From Hymenobacter metallicola (lineage in GTDB: Bacteria > Bacteroidota > Bacteroidia > Cytophagales > Hymenobacteraceae), in the NCBI RefSeq assembly GCF_004745645.1, contig NZ_SRMB01000009.1, positions 1 to 64,000 of the forward strand: a stretch of 64,000 bases of DNA, written 5' to 3'. How positions within the stretch are numbered: the first letter of the stretch is position 1; each line of letters starts with the position of its first letter. This document shows positions 1 to 8,525 of the stretch, in pieces. Below the pieces are notes generated by a model. It had not been told where the DNA came from and searched no databases. It saw only the letters and a list, made by a program, of their open reading frames with translations. Made by a program: the position numbers and the translations under genes.

Positions 1-195
1 CTCTAGTGGGAATTCCCATTACACCTCTAGTACTACCCCAGTTGCTACAATTGCTCTTAACGCCCAAGTGATAAGGATGGCCAAATTTCCTTAGCGTTGG
101 TTTCCGTTCCAACTCTAGTGGAACCCCTACTCCTGCGGAGTATCAGGGACACTCTCGTTAGCAGCCCTTTGGACAGCCTATAGTAGCGGCTAGGG

Positions 196-563
196 TCATT
201 TCCCTCGACCACGGGCACCGCGGAGGGCCCGGCCAATGCCTTCGGCCGGGACGTGCAGTATAAGCTCGTCGACATCTTCGAGCCTAACGGCCTGTGGGAT
301 AAGCGCTTCAACACGGCCCTGTTTACCAGCGCCGCCGCCGGCTTTGTGAAAGGCCGCGGCAACGACGGGCCCGGCCCAGGAGGCGTTGGCCACCGATCCG
401 GCCAAGCCGGTGAACAGCTACTTCCAGAACCTGGGCCCGTTCGATCTGAACTACATCGACAATAAGTACAAGGGCCTCCAGCACCGCCCAGCTACCAGAA
501 GGCCAGGAGCGGGGCCTGCACCAAGATGTTGCAGGCCCTGTTGCGGTTGCGGGAGTCACCGGC
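196..563 (+). pseudogene. Decayed coding remnant of unknown family
   Basis: No intact gene fits the first 836 bases. Protein-like stretches occur in different frames: around 205-365 a segment containing YKLVDIFEPNGLWDKRF, then, shifted one frame, 386-480 containing VNSYFQNLGPFDLNYIDNKY, then a third frame near 493-560 containing YQKARSGACTKMLQALL. Clean amino-acid composition that jumps between frames is what a frameshifted relic looks like. I do not recognise the family. Bases 1-195 and 564-836 show nothing further, apart from two copies of CTCTAGTGG near 1 and 112. Confidence 0.35.
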
Positions 564-836
564 TAGCAGTAGCTGCCAGGCAGAACCACCTGGCCATAGC
601 CCGCACCGCCGGGGCCGCGTTTTTCACCCGGATAGTGGGCGGGGCTATGGTTTCGGCTGCGCAAAGGGAGCCGGCGGCCGGGCCCGGAGCACCCCATCCC
701 GGCCTCTATACGCTACCTGGACCTGGGGGGAAGCATCGTGCAAGGCCCTGCCGGCGGAGAAGGAGCCACCAAAGAATAACATTTAGGCTCGTTGACGCTT
801 TACTGTGAACGGATTATCTCTTACCAGCCGCCACGC

Positions 837-3200
837 ATGCCAGCAGCGCACCGAGCATCTTCCCCGTCCGCAGGCCTGGGCCTTTTTCTTTTGCTGCTGG
901 GGCTGCTGGCCCCGGCGCTGACCTGGGCCCAGGCCCAGCACGTGCTCAGCGGGCTGGTGCGCGCCGCGGACGGCACGGCTTTGCCGGGCGCTACCGTTGC
1001 CGTGCCGTCCCTGGGCCTGGGCACGGCCACCGATGCCGCTGGCCGCTACCGCCTTGCCATTCCCGCCGGGCCCCAGAGCGTGACCGTCTCCTTTCTGGGC
1101 TACCAGCCCCAGACTTTTCGCGTGAACCTGAGCCGCGCCCAGCAGCGCGACCTGCTGCTGATGCCTACCACCAACGAGCTGACCGAGGTAGTGGTGCAGG
1201 GCCAGCAGACCCTGCAGCAAAAGCTCGAAACTCCGCAGATGGGCGTCGAGCACCTGAGCGTGCGGGAAGCCAAGCTGCTGCCGGCCCTGTTCGGCGAGGT
1301 GGACATTCTCAAAACCCTGCAGCTCAAGCCCGGCGTGCAAAGCGGCGGCGAGGGCAGCAGCGGCCTGTTCGTGCGCGGGGGCTCGGCCGACCAGAACCTG
1401 GTGCTGCTCGACAACATGCTGGTGTACAACCCCAACCACCTGTTCGGGCTGTTTTCGGTCTTCAACTCCGACGCCGTGCAAAGTGTGGACCTCTACAAGT
1501 CGGGCTTTCCGGCCCAGTTCGGCGGGCGCCTCTCTTCGGTGATTGACGTGAAGATGCGCGAGGGCAGCCGGGAGAAGCTCACCGTCAGCGGCGGCCTGGG
1601 CCTGATTGCCTCGCGCCTGAGCCTGGAAGGGCCCATCGACAAGGGCCGGGGCTCGTTTCTGGTGAGCGGGCGCCGCACCTACTTCGACGTCTTTACCCGC
1701 GCCCTGAACCGCGCCAACGCCGATAACGAGAACTGGCAGCCCATTCCCGACTATTACTTCCACGACCTCAATGCCAAGGCCAACTACACCCTGGGCGAGC
1801 GGGACCAGGTGTTTGCCACCGGCTACCTGGGGCGCGACGTGTTTGGCCTCAACTCCTTTGGCAACCTGTCGGCCAACTTTTCCTGGGGCAATACCCTGGG
1901 CTCGCTGCGCTGGCAGCACACGTTCTCGCCCCGGCTCACGGCCAACACCCAGGTAGGCGTGACCAGCTACCGCTACTCCTTGGGCAGCGCCTTCGACATT
2001 GCTTCCTTCGGGCTGACGTCCACGATCCGCGACTACACGGCCCGCCTCGATCTGGACTACGCCCCGGACTCCACGCACCAGGTGCGCTTCGGTGGCAGCG
2101 TTACGCAGCACACCTTTGGCGTGGGCCGGCTGCAGGTGGAAACCAACGACAACTCCCTTAACATCAACAACGACATCACCTACCCGGCCCTGGAAGCCGG
2201 CCTCTACGCCAGTGACAGCTGGAAAGTCACCAGCCGGCTGCAGGCCGAGTTGGGGCTGCGGCTCAGTGGCTTTCACAGCCAGGGACGCGCCTACGGCGGG
2301 CTGGAGCCCCGGGTGGCGGCCCGCTACGCGCTGACGCGTACCGTGTCGCTTAAAGCCAACTATGCCCTGATGTACCAGTACGCCCACCTGGTCAGCAACA
2401 CGGGCGCCTCCCTGCCCACCGACATCTGGTACCCCACGCGCCTGTCGGTCCGGCCGCAACGCTCCCAGCAGGTAAGCACCGGTGTGAGCTGGCTGCTGTT
2501 CGGCGGCAAGTTTCTGCTCACCGACGAGGTGTACTACAAGTGGGCCAAAAACCAGGTGGACTTCCGCGACGGGGCCCAGATTTTTGCCAACCCCAACCTG
2601 GACCAGGAATTCCTCTTCGGCCGGGGCTGGAGCTACGGCAACGAGCTGTACCTGGAAAAGCAGCAGGGCAGGACCACCGGCTGGATCGGCTACACGCTGG
2701 CCTGGGCCTGGCGGCGCTTTCCGCCCCAGCGCGGCACGACCGGCATCAACGACGGGCGCGACTACGTGCCCAGCTACGACCGGCGCCACAACCTGAACGT
2801 GGTGCTGCTGCACCAGCTCAGCACCCGCCTGCGCCTGACGGCCAGCTTCGTCTACACCAGCGGGGCCCCGGCGACGCTGCCGGCCGGGCGCTTTCCGGTG
2901 CAGAACGTGCCCGGCGGCGACCTGCTGGCCGTGCCCGTCTACCCCGACCGCAACACCTACCGCCTGATTCCCTACCACCGCCTCGATCTGGGCCTGGTCT
3001 GGAAGCTGCGGCCCGTGCGCCTGGGCACCGAGCGCGACCTGACCTTCAGCATCTACAACGCCTACGACCGGCGCAACGCCTACTTCGTGTACTTCGAGGT
3101 GACGCGTAACCCGGACACGGACCTGATCGACGGCTTCCGGGCGCGGCAGGTCTCGCTTTTTCCCATCATCCCGTCGGTGACCTACAACTTCACGTTTTAA
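837..3200 (+). CDS. TonB-dependent outer-membrane receptor with carboxypeptidase-like N-terminal domain
   Basis: A 787-residue TonB-dependent transporter of the non-SusC type, acting in the outer membrane. A hydrophobic signal peptide ends near LTWAQAQ (about residues 10-33), followed by a carboxypeptidase regulatory-like beta-sandwich (about 35-115, with GLVRAADGTALPGATV), a plug domain (about 130-240, including GLFVRGGSADQNLVLLDNM), and a barrel ending in the aromatic YNFTF. The ATG at 837 was chosen because an upstream TTG at 792 would add 15 residues before an already complete signal peptide. The DUF4249 lipoprotein begins 10 bases downstream, so the two are probably one operon. Substrate is unknown. 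It is a separate import system from the SusC/SusD pair at 24.9-30.0 kb. Family assignment is secure. Confidence 0.95.
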   Translation: MPAAHRASSPSAGLGLFLLLLGLLAPALTWAQAQHVLSGLVRAADGTALPGATVAVPSLGLGTATDAAGRYRLAIPAGPQSVTVSFLGYQPQTFRVNLSRAQQRDLLLMPTTNELTEVVVQGQQTLQQKLETPQMGVEHLSVREAKLLPALFGEVDILKTLQLKPGVQSGGEGSSGLFVRGGSADQNLVLLDNMLVYNPNHLFGLFSVFNSDAVQSVDLYKSGFPAQFGGRLSSVIDVKMREGSREKLTVSGGLGLIASRLSLEGPIDKGRGSFLVSGRRTYFDVFTRALNRANADNENWQPIPDYYFHDLNAKANYTLGERDQVFATGYLGRDVFGLNSFGNLSANFSWGNTLGSLRWQHTFSPRLTANTQVGVTSYRYSLGSAFDIASFGLTSTIRDYTARLDLDYAPDSTHQVRFGGSVTQHTFGVGRLQVETNDNSLNINNDITYPALEAGLYASDSWKVTSRLQAELGLRLSGFHSQGRAYGGLEPRVAARYALTRTVSLKANYALMYQYAHLVSNTGASLPTDIWYPTRLSVRPQRSQQVSTGVSWLLFGGKFLLTDEVYYKWAKNQVDFRDGAQIFANPNLDQEFLFGRGWSYGNELYLEKQQGRTTGWIGYTLAWAWRRFPPQRGTTGINDGRDYVPSYDRRHNLNVVLLHQLSTRLRLTASFVYTSGAPATLPAGRFPVQNVPGGDLLAVPVYPDRNTYRLIPYHRLDLGLVWKLRPVRLGTERDLTFSIYNAYDRRNAYFVYFEVTRNPDTDLIDGFRARQVSLFPIIPSVTYNFTF

Positions 3201-3210
3201 TGTCCCCCGT

Positions 3211-4116
3211 ATGAAACCATCGCCATTCCGTGCCCTGCTCTGCCTGGGGAGCCTGCTGCTGGCGGCCGGGTGCAACCTGGAAAAAGACCTGGACGTGGTG
3301 CTGCCCGCCTACACGCCCGAGCTGGTGGTGGAGTGCTACCTGCAGAACGGGCAGATTCCGCGCCTGACGGTGGTGGAGTCGGGGGCCTACCTGCCCACGC
3401 GCGTGGGTACGGGCCAGCCCACCATCACCCTGCCCACGGCCACCACACCCACGCTGGGCCTGGGCCTGCCCAACGGCATCACGATTCAGCTGCCCGTTGA
3501 TGTGACGGTCCGCCTCACGCTGCCCGGCGGCCAAGTCGTGCCGCTGCGCTTTGCTCCGGGCATCGACCCGGTCACCCGCAAGGTCTTCACCCACATTGGC
3601 ACCGCGCCGCTGCGCCTGGAGGCGGGCCAGCGCCTGGACCTGGACGTGCGCGACACGCGCAACCACCACCTTACCGGCACGGCGACCGTCCCGGCCTTTA
3701 TCCCGATTGACTCGGTGCGCTACGGCTTTAACGGCCTGAGCGGCCCGGCCCGCAAAGCCAACGTGGTAACCCGCTGGACCGACCCGGGGGCCACGGCCAA
3801 CTACTATTACCTGCTGCTCAACGCCGCCGACGAGCCCAACGACGACGCGGGCGACTACCTGCTCGACGACCAGCTCTTCAACGGCCAGACCTACACGGCC
3901 CTGACCACGTACCGCTTCGCCCCGGGCGATACGATGACCGCCACGCTCTATCACATGGAGCCGGCCCACTATACCTACCAGCAGAGCATTCTGGGAGCCG
4001 TCTCGGCCAACGGCAACCCCTTCGCCCAGCCCGCCCGCATCCGCAGCACGGTGCAGGGCGGCCTGGGCGTGTTTGCCGTGCTGGTCGCCGACCGGCGCAC
4101 GGTGATTCTGCGCTGA
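3211..4116 (+). CDS. DUF4249-type surface lipoprotein
   Basis: A 301-residue lipoprotein. The signal peptide ends in a lipobox (LLLAAGC, Cys about 21), and the mature N-terminus NLEKDLDVVLPAYTPELVVE matches the start of DUF4249 proteins, which in Bacteroidota are commonly encoded directly after a TonB-dependent receptor, as here. The expected role is an outer-membrane partner of the 837-3200 receptor, but no biochemical function is established. It ends at a TGA immediately before an orphan sorting-domain remnant. The length is close to the usual 270-400 residues for the family. Confidence is high for a lipoprotein and good for DUF4249. Confidence 0.85.
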   Translation: MKPSPFRALLCLGSLLLAAGCNLEKDLDVVLPAYTPELVVECYLQNGQIPRLTVVESGAYLPTRVGTGQPTITLPTATTPTLGLGLPNGITIQLPVDVTVRLTLPGGQVVPLRFAPGIDPVTRKVFTHIGTAPLRLEAGQRLDLDVRDTRNHHLTGTATVPAFIPIDSVRYGFNGLSGPARKANVVTRWTDPGATANYYYLLLNAADEPNDDAGDYLLDDQLFNGQTYTALTTYRFAPGDTMTATLYHMEPAHYTYQQSILGAVSANGNPFAQPARIRSTVQGGLGVFAVLVADRRTVILR

Positions 4117-4118
4117 GC

Positions 4119-4274
4119 CGGCCGGTAACGGGTCTGCTCTGCGACGCGCCGGGTCGTCCCGTACGCACCCCGGTGCAGGCCCAGGACCTGGAAACCGCCG
4201 GCAATTTGTGGGCCGCGGGCCTGTACGTGGTGCGGGCTGATGATGGCGCTACCCGCCCGCTGGTGGTGGACTAG
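4119..4274 (+). pseudogene. Orphan T9SS type A sorting-domain remnant
   Basis: Directly after the DUF4249 stop, another frame reads about 50 codons to a TAG at 4272. It contains VTGLLCDAPGRPVR and later LWAAGLYVVRADDGATRP, then a short hydrophobic end. This is the pattern of the C-terminal half of a T9SS sorting domain (the usual form is ...LYDAxGRxV...LxAGLYxVRxxxG...). No start codon or cargo domain precedes it in that frame. I infer a leftover from a lost secreted protein. Confidence 0.6.
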
Positions 4275-4464
4275 CCCCGGCAGGATGGGCCCGATTGGGC
4301 GGCCCGATACCCGGTGCGCAGGCCCACCTTGATGCTGGCGTTGTCAGCCTGCCCGGCTTTCCCACAGCCTTCTACCTCGCCGAGCCCGTCCTGCGTTCAG
4401 TAATAAGGGTGGGCAGGGAAGTAGTAGCTCCCTGGCGGAAGGCAGCAAGCTCCCCGCTGCGGCA

Positions 4465-4506
4465 AAGAAAAAGCGCCGTTCCAGCAAGTGGACGGCGCTT
4501 TTTCTT
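4465..4506. terminator. Bidirectional intrinsic terminator
   Basis: A perfect 15-bp inverted repeat, AAGAAAAAGCGCCGT at 4465-4479 against its complement at 4492-4506, has A/T-rich outer ends on both sides. It lies between the plus-strand receptor/lipoprotein operon and the convergent gene ending at 4529, so it can stop transcription from both directions. Confidence 0.85.
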
Positions 4507-4528
4507 GGTGTATTAGAAGCTCAAGGCG

Positions 4529-4891
4529 CTAGGCCGTACGGAAGCCGGTTGCCTGCTTGATCGAGCGCTCGTTGCCCGTGGCCGGGTCGGCGTAGCTGTG
4601 CTCACCGATTTCAACGGAGACCCGCTTGCCGATGAGCTCTTTGGTGTCCAGGTCTTTGCCTGCCTGCGGATGAATGCCCACGGCGGCATACAGGGACAGC
4701 AGAATGGGCATGGCCGTCGGGGAGGTATAGAAGCGCTGCACGACAAAGCCCTCCTCGTTTTCCATGCGGGCGGCAAAGAAGGGCACGTTCTGGTGCTCGC
4801 TCTGGCCTTCTTCAATAGCGGTAATCTCTACTGTATGGCGGCCGTCCGGCAAAAAGCCTTTTTCCTGACCTTTTTCAACTGATATTTTCAT
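4529..4891 (-). CDS. Small DUF669-like (phage ssDNA-binding-type) protein, hypothetical
   Basis: A 120-residue soluble protein with no signal peptide. It starts MKISVEKGQEKGFLPDGRH, has a beta-rich middle with FFAARMENEEGFVVQRFY, then a helical stretch with LLSLYAAVGIHP. The layout recalls DUF669 and related phage single-strand-binding accessory proteins, but no signature is decisive. It is monocistronic, with a terminator directly downstream and about 300 bases of AT-rich non-coding DNA upstream (4892-5192) that probably contains its promoter. No other feature was seen in that gap. Confidence 0.7.
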   Translation of the reverse strand: MKISVEKGQEKGFLPDGRHTVEITAIEEGQSEHQNVPFFAARMENEEGFVVQRFYTSPTAMPILLSLYAAVGIHPQAGKDLDTKELIGKRVSVEIGEHSYADPATGNERSIKQATGFRTA

Positions 4892-5192
4892 GATCTAGGG
4901 TTCGGTTGGGTATAGGTAGTGTACGGCGACTAATAAAATTAGGTTTATCTGCTAATAAAAATAGCAGTACATGTTTTTTCCCGAACCGGGTGATGCACCA
5001 GCTCTAGTCAGTCAGTCAGGTGAAGGCAAGCGCTTTCCAAGGCTGCTGCCTTCAGCACAATAGGGGCAGTTACGCTACTACTGGCCACGTGCGGCGGGTC
5101 GCAAGGACGGTTTTTCAGCGCGTATCTCTTCAGCGGATCGAGCCTGGCGTCAGTAGGCCCTGCTACCCCTTCCCCGGCCTTCTCCAACACCC

Positions 5193-5670
5193 ATGAGCAA
5201 AGAGCTGATTGCCCGCACCCTGCTCCAGCTGCGAAACCGGCGTGCTATCACGCAGGAGCAGCTGGCCGCCCGCTCCGGCGTGGGCATCCCTACCATTCAG
5301 CGCATTGAAGCGGCAGCGGCAACCGCCCAGCTAAGTACGCTGGCCCTGTTGGCCAAGGCGCTGGAGGCCCCGGTGCAGACCTTAACGGACCCCGCACCGC
5401 AGGAACCGCTCCCCGGGCCCTCCAGTGCCGATGCCCGGCCCGGCTCCGCCAGGCGGGAGCTGGTCCTGTTGCACGTGCTGCCCTTGCTGGGCTGGGTACT
5501 GCCCTTGGCCAACGTGGCAGCCCCGCTGCTGTACTGGCTCTATAAGCGGGAGCAGCATGAATGCCTGGATGCGCAGGGGCGCCTTGTACTTCCAGGTGTC
5601 CGTCGTGCTCGGTATGACCCTGGCCGTCGCCTTGCTGCTGAGCTTCTTTACGGCCGGCCTGGTGGTCCTG
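5193..5670 (+). pseudogene. Frameshifted XRE-type HTH / DUF4870-like membrane protein
   Basis: The N-terminus is a clear XRE helix-turn-helix (about residues 5-60, with AITQEQLAARSGVGIPTIQR). A linker follows, then a membrane segment typical of DUF4870 proteins (VLPLANVAAPLLYWLYKRE). The expected continuation, LYFQVSVVLGMTLAVALL, is present but in another frame. A frameshift therefore lies near 5571-5590, and the annotated-length frame runs on into non-homologous sequence to 5762. The second membrane half stops making sense near 5670, where an unrelated serine-hydrolase tail begins. Intact homologues have about 150-180 residues. A sequencing error could explain the frameshift but not the junction. 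Confidence 0.75.
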
Positions 5671-5673
5671 CGC

Positions 5674-6030
5674 GGCAAGGGGTTGCCCCGGCCCATATAC
5701 CGGCAGATGCTTTCGCCCCAGATTCGTGTCGACAGCTACCGGGGCTGGGGGCCCGGGCGTGACAGCCTCAACCAGCAGCCCGATCCGGCGCACCTGGCCT
5801 GGGAACTGGGCTGGGGCATATTCGAGAGCGCCCACGGCCGGGCCTTCTGGCACAGCGGGCATGCCGAGGGCTGGCAAAATTTCTGCGTGCGCTACCCCCG
5901 CCGCCAGCTCAGCGTACTGCTGCTCAGCAACAGCGACAACTTTGAGCGGGTTGCCGCCCAGCTGCTGCGCCTCTGCCTGGGAGAGGCCCCGGCCCCCTTG
6001 GTCTGGGGCGGCTACTATGATCATCGCCCC
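5674..6030 (+). pseudogene. C-terminal fragment of a beta-lactamase-family serine hydrolase
   Basis: In the frame continuing from the shifted membrane segment, the protein contains YRQMLSPQIRVDSYRGWGPG, ELGWGIFESAHGRAFWHSGH, EGWQNFCVRYP and SVLLLSNSDNFE. This is the characteristic last third of class C beta-lactamase-like serine hydrolases (penicillin-binding-protein fold), including the usual W-x-x-YY near the end. The SxxK and YxN motifs and the signal peptide are absent, so no enzyme can be made. The frame stays open to 6273 without further homology. Joined to the HTH/membrane relic at about 5670, it marks a deletion or rearrangement. Confidence 0.75.
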
Positions 6031-6253
6031 CGGCCGGAAGTTTCCCCGACCGGGGGAGTCGTTAGCCAGCGGCGGCCGGGCGAAAAGGGAATGTCCACCA
6101 CCCTTGACAGGGCGGTTAGCGGGGAGAGGCATCAATACCGGTTGGCACACAAGAGCCTGCGAACTGGAAAGCGAAGCGGTTGCCAGGCGCTGTACCCCAG
6201 TACCCATCAGTGGGTACTGGCTCCGATTGTAAAGCCGGGGAGCGAAGGCGTGC

Positions 6254-6745
6254 CTACCGTCCTATTTTGTTGAAAGCCACGTTGTCAAATACCGCGTCGG
6301 TTATCGTCACAGCGGGGCCTTTGGTCGGCTGGGCCGTGCAGCCGGTAAGGGTGCAGGACGCCCTACGCGTGGCCGCATCATAGCTGGTGATGGTCACGTT
6401 GCCGCCCCGGGCCGTGACGTAGTCCTGGCCCATGACAATGCCGTTGGGGTAATAGTTGACGACCACATACGTGTCCGGGGTGGTCAGTACCGGGCGGGTC
6501 TGCGGGAGCTTGGCAAAGGTGGCCGGATAGATCGTAACCATGATGCTGGCCTTGCCCGCCTTGCCGGCCAGCGACAGCGCGTCGCCCATCAGAAGGCAGC
6601 TTGCTGCATCCACCGTGCCTGCTACGGGCTGGCCATTGAGTTTACAGCGGAACGAGCCGCTTGCCGTTGTAACCGGGTCGCGGTCAAGGCTACCGGTTAC
6701 CAGCAGCAGGGCTGGGGCCAGGGCCCAGGAGCAGAGCAGTTTCAT
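6254..6745 (-). CDS. Exported hypothetical protein (DUF6252-like)
   Basis: A 163-residue exported protein. The ATG at 6745 was chosen because it begins a compact signal sequence (MKLLCSWALAPALLLVTGS). The longer frame to 6952 adds 69 residues without export character and covers an AT-rich promoter-like stretch at 6903-6940. The mature part has SFRCKLNGQPVAGTVDAASC, resembling the opening of DUF6252-like proteins (aromatic-x-A-x-x-NG), then beta-strand-like repeats. There is no lipobox, since the hydrophobic core is followed by TGSLD rather than Cys. Function is unknown. It sits downstream of the hemicellulose locus but is separated from it by a terminator. Confidence 0.65.
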   Translation of the reverse strand: MKLLCSWALAPALLLVTGSLDRDPVTTASGSFRCKLNGQPVAGTVDAASCLLMGDALSLAGKAGKASIMVTIYPATFAKLPQTRPVLTTPDTYVVVNYYPNGIVMGQDYVTARGGNVTITSYDAATRRASCTLTGCTAQPTKGPAVTITDAVFDNVAFNKIGR

Positions 6746-7107
6746 AGCATGGGAATGGGCTGAGGAGAAAATGCGGGGAGGGTACGGAAACAAAGTGCGC
6801 GTGGCGACTCCGACAAGGCTGAAGCGCCCCGGCCGGTAGGGCTGGCAACGGCTGGTCAGCGGTAGCAGGGGATGGTTTCTTCGCGGGCTTACTGCACCGA
6901 GCAATGAATTAAATATACTATTTATAAAATATATTTTAAGCAGGGCCGCCACTTGGCAGGCCAGGTGCCGGTGGCGTCCCGCGTGTTTCAGAGTACCAGT
7001 CTAAACCAGACGTATTCGTGCGCCGCAAAAGCGCCTTTGCCTTGGCGCACTACACCCTTTCTGCTACGGGGGCTACGGGGTAGCGGGCCTTTAGTCATGC
7101 AGGTAGG
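6746..7107. other. Non-coding gap with AT-rich promoter-like stretch
   Basis: There is no credible gene between the exported protein and the terminator of the hemicellulose locus. An AT-rich run at about 6903-6940 contrasts with the GC-rich surroundings and would suit a promoter for the 6254-6745 gene. The rest shows nothing recognisable. Confidence 0.5.
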
Positions 7108-7134
7108 AAAAATGCCTGCTTTTTGGCGCAGGCA
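7108..7134 (-). terminator. Intrinsic terminator of the hemicellulose locus
   Basis: On the minus strand TGCCTGC (7134-7128), an 8-base loop and GCAGGCA (7119-7113) are followed by TTTTT (7112-7108). It begins 10 bases after the stop codon of the last glycosidase gene, so it ends the long minus-strand enzyme operon. Confidence 0.8.
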
Positions 7135-7144
7135 CTTCGCGGCA

Positions 7145-8497
7145 TTACTCAAAGCGTATCCAATCCACTTCAACAGTGCCTGTCTTAGCCGTTGGAGCTA
7201 CATATATGGCGTGCGTACCGGGCTGGCAGGACAAGACCGGGACTTTGATTTCCTGCCAGGCGCCGCCTTTGGGCACGGTCACTTCCGCCAGAAGTGGTCC
7301 CGCCGCATGATCAAGCCGGATCTGCAGGGTGGCCCCAGTGGCCGAGGTGACCCGCAGCAAGACGGTTTTGGGCGTTTGCCGGCCAAATGCTACCCCACCG
7401 TACTGCACCCAGCCGCCGGCCCCGGTGAAAACTGTTTTCCAGCCCCGGAAGGGAGTGGCCGCATCCAGGAAAGCAATAGCTGCGCCCTGGGGGCTGAGGC
7501 GGCTGTAGCGGTCCAGCTGGATTTTCTGCCGGGCGTCGGTCAGGCCCACGCCGCGCAGGGTGGGCACTACTTTGTTGATGGACCCGTCGGCGGCAAACGA
7601 CAGGCTGTCGATTCTGACGGAGCGGTTCTTGTCGAACTGCGGCGAGAGGTCGTTGTGGTGGTAGAAGAGATACCACTGGTTGTTGAACTGCAGCAGGGAG
7701 TGGTGGTTGGTCCAGCAGCCGGTCGGCGACTCGTCCATAAGCACGCCCTTTACCGTGAACGGCCCCAGCGGGCTGGAGCTGGTGGCGTATTCCAGCCGCT
7801 CGGTTTTGTGCTCCACGTGCGGATAGGTGAGGTAGTAAATGCCCTTGCGCTCAAATACGTACGGGCCTTCCTTGAGGCCTTGGGTGGGCAGCTCGCCGAG
7901 CGTTTTGGGTTCTTCGGCCAGCTCCAGCAGGTTGGCCTTGAGCTTGGCGCCGTAGATGTTGCCCTGCGACCAGTACAGATACGCCTGCCCGTCCTTGTCG
8001 ATCAGCACGTTGGGGTCGATGCCGCGCACGCCCTTGATGGGCAGCGGCTGCGGCACGAAGGGGCCGGTGGGCTTGTCGGCCACGGCCACCCCGATGGTGA
8101 AGCCCTTGCCGTTAATTGTCGTGTCCTTGGGCGTGGTGGGGAAGTAGAAGTAGTACTTGCCGTTGCGCTCAATGCAGTCTGGGGCCCACATGCTGTAGCT
8201 GTCGGGCTTCACCCAGGGCACCTTGTTCTGCGTCACGATAACGCCGTGGTCGGTCCAGTCGGTGAGGTTGGCGGAGGAAAACACGTGGTAGTCTTCCATC
8301 ACAAACCAGCCGGCCCGCCCGCGCCCGGGGGCGGCCGGAATATCGTGCGAGGGGTACACGTACACGCGCCCATTGAACACCCGCGCCGTGGGGTCGGCGG
8401 TGAACTGCGAGGTGATGAAGGGGTTTTGGGCGTGCGCGGACTGAAGGCCCAGCACGGCCAGCGTAGCCAGCAGCCACGGTTTTAGGTTCTGTATCAT
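7145..8497 (-). CDS. GH43 glycosidase with C-terminal CBM6-like domain
   Basis: A 450-residue secreted enzyme, predicted to be an alpha-L-arabinofuranosidase or beta-xylosidase of family GH43. The signal peptide ends at LQSAHAQ. The five-bladed propeller (about 24-320) carries the GH43 triad: catalytic base Asp in FTADPTARV, pKa-modulating Asp in RGIDPNVLID, and acid Glu in GLKEGPYVFE. Residues about 325-450 form a beta-sandwich with the CBM6 look (GGWVQYGGVAFG, ending in VEVDWIRFE). GH43-CBM6 architectures are known from arabinoxylan arabinofuranohydrolases. It is the last gene of the enzyme operon, 28 bases after the preceding GH43 gene. Family is certain. Specificity is inferred from context. 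Confidence 0.93.
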   Translation of the reverse strand: MIQNLKPWLLATLAVLGLQSAHAQNPFITSQFTADPTARVFNGRVYVYPSHDIPAAPGRGRAGWFVMEDYHVFSSANLTDWTDHGVIVTQNKVPWVKPDSYSMWAPDCIERNGKYYFYFPTTPKDTTINGKGFTIGVAVADKPTGPFVPQPLPIKGVRGIDPNVLIDKDGQAYLYWSQGNIYGAKLKANLLELAEEPKTLGELPTQGLKEGPYVFERKGIYYLTYPHVEHKTERLEYATSSSPLGPFTVKGVLMDESPTGCWTNHHSLLQFNNQWYLFYHHNDLSPQFDKNRSVRIDSLSFAADGSINKVVPTLRGVGLTDARQKIQLDRYSRLSPQGAAIAFLDAATPFRGWKTVFTGAGGWVQYGGVAFGRQTPKTVLLRVTSATGATLQIRLDHAAGPLLAEVTVPKGGAWQEIKVPVLSCQPGTHAIYVAPTAKTGTVEVDWIRFE

Positions 8498-8525
8498 AGG
8501 TTAAGGAGGTTCCCCGACAGCACGC

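Noticed and set aside
783..3275. 830-residue open frame on the minus strand opposite the TonB receptor
   Set aside because: It is His/Val/Gly/Gln-rich with no motifs, while the plus-strand frame is an unmistakable receptor; long antisense frames are expected in GC-rich coding DNA.
4295..4516. 73-residue frame downstream of the sorting-domain remnant
   Set aside because: It runs through the bidirectional terminator and has no protein-like features.
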